A stretch of 38,275 nt of DNA from JAAUSY01 sp964526735. GTDB taxonomy: Bacteria > Chloroflexota > Chloroflexia > Chloroflexales > Chloroflexaceae. The stretch's first letter is position 1, and every line of letters begins with the position of its first letter. The position numbers and the translations under genes are program-made. The stretch lies in assembly GCA_964526735.1 (NCBI GenBank), contig CAZGLO010000033.1, positions 1 through 38,275 of the forward strand, given 5' to 3'. Under the pieces are notes generated by a model. It was not told the origin of the DNA and searched no databases. It was given only the letters and a program-made list of their open reading frames with translations. This document shows positions 1 through 7,875 of this stretch, piece after piece.

Positions 1-65
1 TGGGCGGAGCGTGTCCTGAGAAGCTGTCTGCTTTCGCTGACAGAGTGATCACAGTACGTGCAATT

Positions 66-105
66 GAGACCACAGGAAGCTGATATGTTTCCCTCCTGTG
101 GTCTC
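66..105. terminator. Strong stem-loop downstream of the FHA gene
   Basis: A perfect 12-bp inverted repeat (GAGACCACAGGA at 66-77, its complement at 94-105) encloses a 16-base loop, 36 bases beyond the stop codon of the minus-strand FHA gene. No T-run follows on the minus strand, so it is either a Rho-independent-like end without a U-tract or an RNA-stabilising hairpin. A second small hairpin at 24-43 (CTGTC/GACAG arms) would carry a GAAA tetraloop on the minus strand. Nothing else is recognisable in bases 1-140. Confidence 0.5.
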
Positions 106-140
106 TCGATGCCGTTCTCTTCGGGCTAGATGGGGATATG

Positions 141-1892
141 TCAGATGCGAAAAATCGCCGGTACTCGTCCAAACTGAAGCCGCGTCCCATCCCGAATAGC
201 CATGGGTTTATCAGGGTCGATACGGTTGCCATCCACGCGGGTGTGGTTGGTGCTATTGAGGTCGGTGATCGTCCACTCGCCGTTTTGGTGGTCAATGCGG
301 GCATGTTGACGGCTCACCCCGCCGGCCTCGCCGCCAAACGATGTCAAATCGACCTCTGGGAAGACATGGCTGACGGGATCTTCGCGCCCAATCACGAACT
401 CTGACTTGTCCGACGGCAATGGAAACTCGTGTTTGCCCTCAAGCAAGACCAGGCGTGGCCGTGGGGTATGGGGTTCGGCTGCAGGGATGGGTTCTTCAGC
501 GTCTGGCTGCCCTTGTTGGACAATTGTTTCTCCAACCGTCGCAGACACTTCTGCTGGGGCGGCTGGTGCAGCCGGTTTCCCATACAAAGCAGCTAACTCT
601 GCCTCTACCTTGTTTAGTTCTCGACGGGCTTCGCGGATGCCGTCTTCAATAAACGAAGGCACTGAACCAGCAGGATAGCTATCGCGCATCTGCTCAAACT
701 GCGACGCGGTGTCGCTATGCACCTTGATCAGGTTTTCCAACCGTGTAACGGCTTCGGGATCTGGCCCGGTGGGTTCTCTTGCCAGCTCATCGAGCCGCTC
801 TTGTGCCTTTTGAAGCTCTGTGCGTGCACCTTCTAGCCCTTGCTTCAGATAGGCTGGCTCTGCGCCCTGCGGATAGGCAGAGATCATCTGTTCCATCTGC
901 TTGATCGTCTGCTGATGGCGGGTAATCTCTTCCTCAAGCTGCTGACGTTCCGCCTCGTGCGGTGCGGAGGGCGATTCTTCTTCGGCGGTGGGGGCGATGA
1001 CTGGTTGTGCGTCTTCAGCCATCTCCATTACGTCTGCCATGTCAGCCGCTTCTGTTTCCTCCTGCTCTTCGCCTTCCTGTTGTGCCTGCTGCTCTTGGCG
1101 AGAGAGCATTTCTGGCATCACACTCTCGAGCGAAGCAACATCTTGCTCCATACCAGAAGCAGGAACAGGTTCTGCATCTTGCGGTTGCTGTTCATGCTGC
1201 GGTTCTTGCACATCCGCCTGCATTTGCTCGTCTGGTGGTTCCGATCCACCGACTGGTTGTTCATCTGTCTCTTTTGCGCCTGCCATTGCGTCTGCCATAT
1301 CTTCCGCCTGCATCCCTGCCTCCGCAGTTGTTGTGACAGGAATTTCTTGCGGTGGTGGCTCTACTGGTGGCTCTACTGGTTGGGAGGGAACAACCTCTCG
1401 TGGTGGCTCTGTTGCCATCGTGCTGCCACTCTCAGGGGTATGAGGCATAGCAGGAGGCCCACTTGTCTGCCCCTGGTCAGCTTGGTTTGCTTGGTTTGCT
1501 TGGTCATCCGCGATATCCGGCGAGATATCTGCTTGACCAGGAGGCTGGTGCGGGGGAGCCTTCTCAGTAGGAGGTGGCGGAGAAACCACCGGCGGCGCAG
1601 CGACAGTCGGCGGGATCTGATATTGCTCTGTAGATGAGCCAGATGGAGTAGAAGGTTCGTTTGTTTCCATTACCGATTGGAGTTCTCGCCCACAATGCTC
1701 ACAATAGGCTTGACCAGGGAGAGCCGGAGTATGACAGTTGGGACATGTAAGAGATTCGGGGTGTGCTGCTGGTGCAGCAGTACCTTCTCCTGATTCTTTC
1801 GTTGATGATATATGTTCTAGACGCGCCCCACATTGGTCACAGAACCGATTGATGGGTTCATTTTGCGCGCCACAAATATGGCAAGTAATCAT
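141..1892 (-). CDS. Double zinc-ribbon, FHA-domain protein
   Basis: 583-residue protein, probably a cytoplasmic phosphothreonine-binding adaptor. Two N-terminal zinc ribbons are visible (Cys 4/7/18/21 and 50/53/64/67). A long Pro/Gln/Glu-rich low-complexity linker follows to about residue 300, then two similar helical segments of the type 'L...HQQTIKQMEQMISAYPQG' and 'L...HSDTASQFEQMRDSYPAG' that look like coiled-coil repeats. The FHA domain lies at about 485-583, with the family landmarks VIGRED, SRQHARID and NSTNHT. FHA domains bind phosphothreonine peptides. I chose the ATG at 1892, which a GAGG/GAGG purine tract precedes at normal distance, over the ATG at 1901, which abuts the purine tract. 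It is last in a minus-strand cluster with a VWA protein and two PP2C phosphatases, so its ligand may be a substrate of those phosphatases. The linker contains a 9-bp tandem repeat (QAN-QAN-QAD). Confidence 0.88.
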   Translation of the reverse strand: MITCHICGAQNEPINRFCDQCGARLEHISSTKESGEGTAAPAAHPESLTCPNCHTPALPGQAYCEHCGRELQSVMETNEPSTPSGSSTEQYQIPPTVAAPPVVSPPPPTEKAPPHQPPGQADISPDIADDQANQANQADQGQTSGPPAMPHTPESGSTMATEPPREVVPSQPVEPPVEPPPQEIPVTTTAEAGMQAEDMADAMAGAKETDEQPVGGSEPPDEQMQADVQEPQHEQQPQDAEPVPASGMEQDVASLESVMPEMLSRQEQQAQQEGEEQEETEAADMADVMEMAEDAQPVIAPTAEEESPSAPHEAERQQLEEEITRHQQTIKQMEQMISAYPQGAEPAYLKQGLEGARTELQKAQERLDELAREPTGPDPEAVTRLENLIKVHSDTASQFEQMRDSYPAGSVPSFIEDGIREARRELNKVEAELAALYGKPAAPAAPAEVSATVGETIVQQGQPDAEEPIPAAEPHTPRPRLVLLEGKHEFPLPSDKSEFVIGREDPVSHVFPEVDLTSFGGEAGGVSRQHARIDHQNGEWTITDLNSTNHTRVDGNRIDPDKPMAIRDGTRLQFGRVPAIFRI

Positions 1893-2250
1893 TGTCCTCA
1901 TCCTCGTTCATTGCTTACACTTCAAGAAAGCCCGACTTGCAACGAAGTGGGTATGTGTTTCAGTCTGACGCCTACCTGACCCTGTTCCTTGGCATGCGAG
2001 ATATGCTAGATATGCGAGACACCCTACCTGAGTAGAATGAAGTCGGTGCTACCAAAAAAACGGAGAATACGACAGGTTTTCGCAAACATGACATGGCGAG
2101 CGTACATCGTGCTCGGAGCCGTTCTGAAACGGGAATTCTTGACCCTGTCTTTGTCTCCAAGGGGGTACCGAGCTTCGGTACAGGGGGGACCCGCCGACCA
2201 TTCCGACGTATCCACACATCAACATGATAACGTATTCATCTCGATCACGG
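1893..2250 (-). other. Intergenic spacer between VWA and FHA genes
   Basis: About 358 bases without a convincing gene. It holds a perfect 7-bp hairpin with a 3-base loop at 2165-2181 (GTACCGA/TCGGTAC) soon after the VWA gene, possibly a weak terminator, and three 9-bp direct repeats at 1994-2020. I found no clear -10/-35 pair for the FHA gene, so whether that gene has its own promoter is open. Open frames here are short and have no recognisable product. Confidence 0.5.
1994..2020. repeat. Three tandem 9-bp repeats upstream of the FHA gene
   Basis: Units at 1994-2002, 2003-2011 and 2012-2020 follow ATGCGAGAT with one or no changes each. They lie about 100 bases upstream of the FHA start codon and could be a binding-site array for a regulator. 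This is suggested only by the regular spacing. Confidence 0.6.
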
Positions 2251-3507
2251 TCATGTCTCATCGTCGTCCAGGTTCTGGGTCAGACGACGGGTTGCATAGC
2301 GAAGTTCCTTTTGTGTCTCGGCGCTCAACTGTGCTCCCTGCTCCAACTCATCAGCATGTTGTTGGGCTTTGGCAGCAAGGTCAAGCTCCCCAAGGTCGAG
2401 CAGGCGGGTCGCGGCGGAGCGAAGCTTTTGTGTGGCAAGGCTCACATTGCCCACCTCGGCCTCTTCAAGCGCACGGGTCTGCAACTTGAACGCGGTCACT
2501 TTCTCCACGATATTCATCACACGGGGGGTATACTTTGCCTGCCGCGCATCGTCTACAAAGTCGAGCAAGATATCCTGCTTCATCATCTCTTCATTCGTCT
2601 GCCCAACCGGCACATAATGAAGCTCTGCCTGCGCAATGCGAAAGGTGCCGGTGGTGCGCGGAGGGATCAACATATCAAGCACGATACTGCTTGTGCCTTC
2701 GTAGACCAGATCACTCATGCGGACGGCCACTTCGCGCTCTCCGATAGGCTCATAGCCCAAGTTGGCGATGGAAGGAGCAACGCGGTGGACAGTACGTGGT
2801 GAGACATCCCGCACGAGCCGGAGGAGCAAGCGTACTTCTTTGGCGGCAGTGCCATGCGCTGTCTCAAGCGTGCGCTGGAAGTAGTAGTCGATAGTGGTGG
2901 GGTCGGCAATGTAGTCAGAATTGCCGTTGGTCAACGAGGCCAGATCGTCAAGCAATTGCTCATTCCACTCCGCCCCAAGCCCCAAGGCGGTAATCGTCAC
3001 GCCCTCCTTGCCCAATGTTTCGGCGATGTGGCGGCAACTGTCTTCATCGCCCCACGTCTGGCCATCAGTTAAGACGAGCATGTGCGAGAGGAGGTTGCTA
3101 GAGAGATGTTTGCGAAGCTCCTTGCGCCCCTGCTCTAAGCCAAGCGACATCGCCGTGCCGCCCACCTCCTCAATCGTATCGACCTTGGCGATGAGCGCTT
3201 CTTTGTCTGTTGCCTGCGTGGCGGGGAGGATCACATCAACCGTATCATCAAAAATCACTAACGATACAATATCTTGCGGCGTGAGCGTTTCGATCACGCG
3301 CTTGGTTGCTTGTTTCATGTTGGCGAGCTTGTCGCCCTTCATTGAGCCAGAATGATCAAGGACAAGGCAGAAATTGAGCGGGAGCGAAACCGGCTGCTGT
3401 TGCGCAATCGGCTCGGCTTCGATGAACAGATAGTTGACCTGCGGAACGTCTCCCGATGGAACAGGAGTCCGTCCCCAGCTACAAGAAAGATTGACCCTAT
3501 CAGACAT
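2251..3507 (-). CDS. VWA-domain protein
   Basis: 418 residues with a von Willebrand factor A domain at about 44-215. The metal-ion-dependent adhesion site is intact: DHSGS at 51-55, a Thr in GGTAMSLG, and Asp in LTDGQTWGDED. VWA domains bind protein partners through a metal ion. There is no signal peptide or membrane segment, so it should be cytosolic. A beta-rich region follows, then a helical tail (about 330-418) rich in Ala/Leu/Glu. A GGAAAGGA purine stretch lies somewhat far upstream of the ATG. It sits 99 bases downstream of the pseudokinase-PP2C gene and probably shares its transcript. A cytosolic VWA protein beside PP2C phosphatases recalls the TerY-phosphatase-kinase triads described in tellurite-resistance-like loci. 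The partner is unknown. Confidence 0.9.
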   Translation of the reverse strand: MSDRVNLSCSWGRTPVPSGDVPQVNYLFIEAEPIAQQQPVSLPLNFCLVLDHSGSMKGDKLANMKQATKRVIETLTPQDIVSLVIFDDTVDVILPATQATDKEALIAKVDTIEEVGGTAMSLGLEQGRKELRKHLSSNLLSHMLVLTDGQTWGDEDSCRHIAETLGKEGVTITALGLGAEWNEQLLDDLASLTNGNSDYIADPTTIDYYFQRTLETAHGTAAKEVRLLLRLVRDVSPRTVHRVAPSIANLGYEPIGEREVAVRMSDLVYEGTSSIVLDMLIPPRTTGTFRIAQAELHYVPVGQTNEEMMKQDILLDFVDDARQAKYTPRVMNIVEKVTAFKLQTRALEEAEVGNVSLATQKLRSAATRLLDLGELDLAAKAQQHADELEQGAQLSAETQKELRYATRRLTQNLDDDET

Positions 3508-3606
3508 GACAACCGTGTTTCCTTTCCAATCGCGCGCCCATCAACCCCCATGATGCCCACATGATGCCCAAAGGAAGGATGGATGTGGGAACCCAGGGCG
3601 TGGCGT

Positions 3607-5166
3607 TCAATGAAACCGTACCAGCACCGACGTGACGTTGTCTTCCCCGCCCGCATCGTTGGCGGCGCGTATCAGCTCTTTGCAAGCATATTCGGGGTTG
3701 GTGAACGATTCGAGGATCTCCTCAATCGCGTGATCGCGCGTCATTTCCCACTGACCGTCGGAACACAAGAGGAGCACGTCGCCAGAGAGCAGCCGCTGCG
3801 TGAAGATATCCACCTCGATGTTGAGCCGATCACCAAGCGACCGCAACACAGCATTGCGCTGCGGATGGGTGTAAATATCGCTCTCATTGATTTGTCCAAG
3901 GTCAACCAGCCGCATCACCAGCGAATGGTCTTTGCTGATACGGCGGAGTTTGCCCTCGCGGTAGAGGTAGGTGCGGCTATCGCCGATATTGGCTATCGTT
4001 GCGCGGTCGCCCACGACCAATGCCATCGTGATTGTCGTCCCCATGTCGTTGTTGGTGTCAATACCGCGTTGACGGATGGTTTCGTTGGCATGGTGTACCG
4101 CCCGACGTACCACATCCTGCGCCCACTCCTCATCATAGATGCCATCAGGCGACATGGAGGTCGAAAGATATTCGCTCATCACTATTTCAGACGCCCCGCT
4201 GATAGCCAACCCACTCGCAATCTCTCCAGCGGCGTGTCCGCCCATCCCGTCTGCCACAATGTAGACCCCCCATGTGCGCTCCACCGACTTATTGCTCATA
4301 GAGAGCTGCAGCGCCATATAGCTATCTTCATTGTGATCGCGTATTTTCCCCGTATCAGAGGCGGCTCCGACACTCTGCTCCAAGGCAATCGGGTGCGTCC
4401 GTTCTTGGATCAAGGCGTCGATTTGCTCAACCAGAACATCGGCCTTATCTACCGAGCCGGTGCGGATATCACGCAAGAGCAAGACCAGATCCATCTCAGA
4501 ATCGTCTTTAGACGTGGGCAGGTTTTGGTTTTGGGCGTTTGCCTCCTCAAGCCGCTGCGTCATGCGGGGGGTGTTCGTCAGCTCTTCGAGCAAACTCGCA
4601 AACGAGCGCAGGTCTTCTTTCAGCGCCGTCTGTATGCGAGACGCGGTGATACGGCAAAGATTGTCGGCTTCAATATGGAGAATCTTGGGCTGGCCCGACG
4701 CCGTCAACCCAATATCGCTCAATTCAAGCTCCCCAAGCTCAATATGTTGGTTGTGCAGGGCCACCATCACCTGAGAGATGGCCAACCCAATCCGCAGAGC
4801 AACCAGCTCGTTGACAGGGAGCGAAACTGGCGTTGCGTGAGGGGGTTTGAGGATGATGAGAGAGCGATCCCCTTCTTCCACTTGATCCCAGATATCGGGC
4901 AAAATAACACGAGCACGTTCGTCTTTGACTTTGGAAACGAGCGCTAGCCCACTCTCGGCAGACGTGAGCACCCCGCGATAGCGGCGGTTGCGCAAATCTG
5001 CCCCACAATTGGTGCAAAACGCTTCGCCTACTTCGTTTTCTGTTGAGCCACATGACCAGCAGCATCGCCATGGCTCATGGTCTAGCACCTCAACACTTCC
5101 GTGCTCATGCTCAGCGATAAGCTCGTAGCGTCCCCCAATGAGGGAGGCAGATTGGGACTGATCCAT
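3607..5166 (-). CDS. Pseudokinase - PP2C phosphatase fusion
   Basis: 519 residues. The C-terminal half (about 264-519) is a PP2C-type Ser/Thr phosphatase with its metal-binding residues present: NED at 279-281, ADGMGG with Asp306, CSDG with Asp470 and GEDN with Asp509. The N-terminal half looks like a degenerate protein kinase. GGRYELI (11-17) resembles the start of a kinase N-lobe. A zinc ribbon (Cys 36/39/51/54) is inserted. Residues 132-170 align by eye with the catalytic loop and DFG region, but HRD is replaced by LGE (144-146), the loop Asn by Asp151 and DFG by HIE (164-166). DLRSFASLLEEL (185-196) matches the conserved helix-F pattern. It should therefore not phosphorylate but may bind a nucleotide or partner and regulate the fused phosphatase. 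An AAAGG motif precedes the ATG. It lies between the other PP2C and the VWA gene. Confidence 0.9.
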   Translation of the reverse strand: MDQSQSASLIGGRYELIAEHEHGSVEVLDHEPWRCCWSCGSTENEVGEAFCTNCGADLRNRRYRGVLTSAESGLALVSKVKDERARVILPDIWDQVEEGDRSLIILKPPHATPVSLPVNELVALRIGLAISQVMVALHNQHIELGELELSDIGLTASGQPKILHIEADNLCRITASRIQTALKEDLRSFASLLEELTNTPRMTQRLEEANAQNQNLPTSKDDSEMDLVLLLRDIRTGSVDKADVLVEQIDALIQERTHPIALEQSVGAASDTGKIRDHNEDSYMALQLSMSNKSVERTWGVYIVADGMGGHAAGEIASGLAISGASEIVMSEYLSTSMSPDGIYDEEWAQDVVRRAVHHANETIRQRGIDTNNDMGTTITMALVVGDRATIANIGDSRTYLYREGKLRRISKDHSLVMRLVDLGQINESDIYTHPQRNAVLRSLGDRLNIEVDIFTQRLLSGDVLLLCSDGQWEMTRDHAIEEILESFTNPEYACKELIRAANDAGGEDNVTSVLVRFH

Positions 5167-5348
5167 GAATTTGCGCTACCTTTCTGAAATGTTACAGCAA
5201 TAGGGGCCAAGCGATTATCTGCTTGCCCAGGCGCAAGCGCAGCGCCTTGTGTGGGGGTTCCAAGTGTAGGAGAAGCACAAAACCTTCTCCCGTTCCCACC
5301 TCTTGTAAGCCACCTTTTGTCCTCTTCATCCTCTACCACTATCTCCAG

Positions 5349-5390
5349 TCTCCCCAGCATCTCCCGACATCTCCCCAGCATCTCCCCGGC
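5349..5390. repeat. Two tandem 21-bp pyrimidine-rich repeats
   Basis: Units at 5349-5369 and 5370-5390 share TCTCCCCAGCATCTCCC. They lie in the 292-base gap between the two PP2C genes, which is purine-rich on the minus (transcribed) strand. No promoter or gene is evident in the gap. The repeat seems to be simple-sequence expansion. Confidence 0.6.
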
Positions 5391-5458
5391 TATCTTCCAT
5401 GTCTCTATGCATCCAACATTCCTGCATTTCTCTCTACAACAACGCTCCAACATCCCTA

Positions 5459-6778
5459 TTATGACGATGAGGATGACGATGAAGATGACGATGGTGACGA
5501 CCCCTGCGATTCGATCTTGGCGATGACAATACTACAATTGTCACGTCCGCCGCGTTCATTTGCCAGCGAGACCAAGCGCTCGCATGCCTGGTCGGGGGCT
5601 GTGGCGGCAAGCACCACATTCGCCAGCTCTTCGCCATCTACGTAGCGGGTGAGACCATCGGAGCAGAGAAGAAAGATATCTCCATCCTCAAGCGGTTGGC
5701 TTTGCGTTTCGACCTCTACCTGCGCTTCGACCCCCAATGCCCGATAGAGCATATTACGTTGGGGCATCTTGCGCACATCTTCCGGCTTCATACGCCCAAT
5801 CTCTATCAATCGAGCAGCAAGGGTGTGATCCGTGCTCAACTGAATGAGAGGGGCACCCGATTTGGTCGCGCCACGGGCGTTCAAGAGGTAGGCACGGCTG
5901 TCTCCCACATGAGCGAGGTGTGCCGCATCGTCGGCGATGAGTATCATCGTAAAAGTCGTCCCCATGCCGCGCTTGGCCTGATCCGCTCGCGACTCGGCAT
6001 ATACTCGTTGGTTTGCCGCACCGACCACCTGCTGCAATATCGCTTGCCATGCATCAGCAGTTTTGGGGCGAACCTTGTGTAGTTCCGAAACAAGTTCTTC
6101 TTTCATAGATTCGACGGCCAATGAACTTGCTTCCTCACCTGCCTGCTCACCGCCCATCCCATCGGCAACGACGAAGACCAATACTGATGATCCCCCTTTG
6201 GGGCTTACCGTTCCGGTATAGCAGATATCCTCATTGTTGGTGCGCACTTTGCCGATATCGGTTTTCTGTGCAGAACGAACCGAAAATGTGGGCGAGAACG
6301 GTGCGGTTTCGTGGCGAGCCGCCGTAGACAACAACGATCCACACCATAGACAAAAACGTGCTCCCGAACGATTTCCACGTCCACACAGCGGACACCCAAC
6401 TTGATATTCCCGCGGAGTGGGCAAAGGAGCCGTGATACGAATGGTGTTGTGCCCCTGTTGCAGCCTAGTCGATAGCTCGCCAAGGATGAGTGACAGGTCG
6501 CGGATGGCAGCAGCAGCTTGTTCGCGTGCCATCCCAGATGTCGACTGCATCCGCTGTTGCCACAAGGAAATGCCCGATTGGACGAGTGTCAAAAGCTCCG
6601 ACAGGTTGATCGACGTGTCTGTCTCATAGAGCGACGTATTGCTTTGTTGCGGCACGACCATATCTTGTGATATGTCGTCCCGCGGGAGCGGTTTTCCACA
6701 CTGCGAGCAATACCGGGACGTTGCTCGTATCGGTTGGCGGCAATATGGGCATGTGTACTCTTTTTTATGATGTGCCAT
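5459..6778 (-). CDS. Double zinc-ribbon PP2C-type protein phosphatase
   Basis: 439 residues. Zinc ribbon 1 uses Cys 10/13/24/27. A helical region (about 58-112) follows, then zinc ribbon 2 (Cys 129/132/143/146) and a PP2C catalytic domain from about 166 to 425. Its metal ligands are visible in NNED (181-184), VADGMGG (Asp206), HVGDSRAYL, CSDGLTRY and GGRDNCS, so it should be an active Mn/Mg-dependent Ser/Thr phosphatase in the cytosol. The last residues are an almost pure Ser run, encoded by a GATGAC-type simple repeat whose length may vary between strains. A GGAG motif four bases before the ATG supports the start. It is first in the minus-strand cluster and follows a good extended -10 promoter at 6841-6849. 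Confidence 0.93.
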   Translation of the reverse strand: MAHHKKEYTCPYCRQPIRATSRYCSQCGKPLPRDDISQDMVVPQQSNTSLYETDTSINLSELLTLVQSGISLWQQRMQSTSGMAREQAAAAIRDLSLILGELSTRLQQGHNTIRITAPLPTPREYQVGCPLCGRGNRSGARFCLWCGSLLSTAARHETAPFSPTFSVRSAQKTDIGKVRTNNEDICYTGTVSPKGGSSVLVFVVADGMGGEQAGEEASSLAVESMKEELVSELHKVRPKTADAWQAILQQVVGAANQRVYAESRADQAKRGMGTTFTMILIADDAAHLAHVGDSRAYLLNARGATKSGAPLIQLSTDHTLAARLIEIGRMKPEDVRKMPQRNMLYRALGVEAQVEVETQSQPLEDGDIFLLCSDGLTRYVDGEELANVVLAATAPDQACERLVSLANERGGRDNCSIVIAKIESQGSSPSSSSSSSSSS

Positions 6779-6840
6779 ATCGCTCCATGCAACTGCTTGA
6801 TGTTTGCGGTTTGTAACACCGTATTCTGTTCGTATCCTGA

Positions 6841-6849
6841 ATTATAGCA
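6841..6849 (-). promoter_or_regulatory. Extended -10 promoter for the PP2C/VWA/FHA cluster
   Basis: On the minus strand the bases read TGC-TATAAT, a perfect -10 hexamer with the TGN extension. A -35 at 17-base spacing is poor (GGAACA). The start point would be near 6834, leaving a leader of about 55 bases before the phosphatase ATG at 6778. Confidence 0.65.
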
Positions 6850-7046
6850 TAGGAGATCCGCTTTGTTCCGACGAAATGTTTCGCTCGTAGGCTCTTGTTC
6901 CTCGCCGCGATAGCTGATAGATATCAGCTAAACGCTTTCCTATCGTCGTGCACGGCCCACATATACCCGGTGTGCTCGCCCTTTGGGGCAGGGAAGGGAG
7001 AGAAGAAAGACTTGTGTTCCCGATGGCTTGTGCGGCCCTTATTTCT

Positions 7047-7075
7047 TTGAACATGTAGTCATATTGTGATACAAT
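7047..7075 (+). promoter_or_regulatory. Sigma-70-type promoter of the XRE-cupin gene
   Basis: TTGAAC (7047-7052), a 17-base spacer and TACAAT (7070-7075), the latter preceded by TGA as an extended -10. Transcription would begin near 7082, giving a leader of about 165 bases. Confidence 0.65.
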
Positions 7076-7140
7076 TCTCTTGTGTTGTCTATAAGTCAAC
7101 AGCCGATGTATGGTTGGTAACGAGTTGGAACATCGTCGGT

Positions 7141-7150
7141 AGAATATTCT
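7141..7150. promoter_or_regulatory. Palindrome, candidate operator
   Basis: AGAATATTCT is a perfect 10-bp palindrome in the leader of the XRE-cupin gene, about 100 bases before its ATG. A half-site-like ATTCT recurs at 7156-7160. It could be an autoregulatory site, but nothing in the sequence proves binding. Confidence 0.3.
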
Positions 7151-7248
7151 GTAGCATTCTTAAATAGCTCTCCCCCATCAGACAAAAGAGAAGTGTGGCG
7201 CGGGGAGTAGCGTGCGTGTGAAATGAACCTTTTTGCGAGGCATATTGC

Positions 7249-7794
7249 ATGTCGTTAGGACAAAAAATTGGCCGACTGCGGCAAGAGCGAGGCCTGACCC
7301 TCCAAGAAGTCTCTGACGGGTCGGGGTTGACGCCTTCTTTTTTAAGTCGGCTTGAACGCGATAAAGTCAATATTTCTGTTGCCAATTTGCGCAAGTTGGC
7401 GTTGTTTTTCAATGTTCAGATGACCTACTTCTTTGAGGGCGAAGACAACCAGCAAGTGGGCCAAGTCGTCCGCGCCTCCGAGCGCACCAAGCTCAGCCTT
7501 GACGACGCGCCGGTGCAGGTTTATTCGCTTCTCCCTGCCAATGGCTACCTCGAAGCGCGGCTCATTGAGTCGGAGTCGGGGGGCGGGCAACAAGGGTTTG
7601 CCTCCCGCGATGGCCAAATCGTCCATTTGCTTCAGGGCCGGATGAAGTATCACTTGGGAGAGGAAGAATATATCCTCGAAGCGGGTGATACGTTGTTCTT
7701 CCACGAAGAGCTTGGCTATAGCTGGACGAATGTGGGGCAAGAAAAGGTCATTTTGATTACGGTTAGTGTCATCAACGGTCGCGAAGAGCATTGA
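7249..7794 (+). CDS. XRE-family regulator with cupin domain
   Basis: 181 residues. A Cro/C1-type helix-turn-helix occupies about residues 6-60 (IGRLRQERGLTLQEVSDGSG, then PSFLSRLERDKVNISVANL). A cupin beta-barrel fills about 110-178 (VHLLQGRMKYHLGEEEY, LEAGDTLFFHEEL). This is the standard architecture of small HTH-cupin repressors/activators that sense a small ligand. The ATG is preceded by a GCGAGG motif. It has its own promoter and is divergent from the phosphatase cluster. The next gene starts 81 bases on, so it may be the local regulator of the downstream run. The ligand cannot be told from sequence. Confidence 0.9.
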   Translation: MSLGQKIGRLRQERGLTLQEVSDGSGLTPSFLSRLERDKVNISVANLRKLALFFNVQMTYFFEGEDNQQVGQVVRASERTKLSLDDAPVQVYSLLPANGYLEARLIESESGGGQQGFASRDGQIVHLLQGRMKYHLGEEEYILEAGDTLFFHEELGYSWTNVGQEKVILITVSVINGREEH

Positions 7795-7875
7795 CCCTAT
7801 TGACGTGGCTTCCGCTCCGCGGCGACGGCGAAATAAAGAGAACAAGATGGCACGAGTGGTACAGATGGCAGGCAG

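Larger units (their letters stand above)
6779..7248. other. Divergent intergenic region with two promoters
   Basis: This 470-base gap separates the minus-strand phosphatase cluster from the plus-strand XRE-cupin gene. It contains a leftward extended -10 promoter (6841-6849), a rightward -35/-10 promoter (7047-7075), a perfect palindrome AGAATATTCT (7141-7150), and complementary CTCCCC/GGGGAG segments (7170-7175, 7202-7207) in the rightward leader. Short open frames here look random. Confidence 0.6.

Noticed and set aside
3583..4947. Long plus-strand open frame (454 codons)
   Set aside because: It lies opposite the pseudokinase-PP2C gene, whose protein has clear motifs; the plus-strand translation has none.
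5082..5453. Minus-strand frame between the two PP2C genes (MLERCC...)
   Set aside because: It consists largely of the 21-bp repeats and overlaps the start of the next gene in another frame; no domain is visible.
6842..7099. Minus-strand 85-codon open frame in the divergent intergenic region
   Set aside because: It overlaps both promoters, has no ribosome-binding site or recognisable domain, and its composition looks random.
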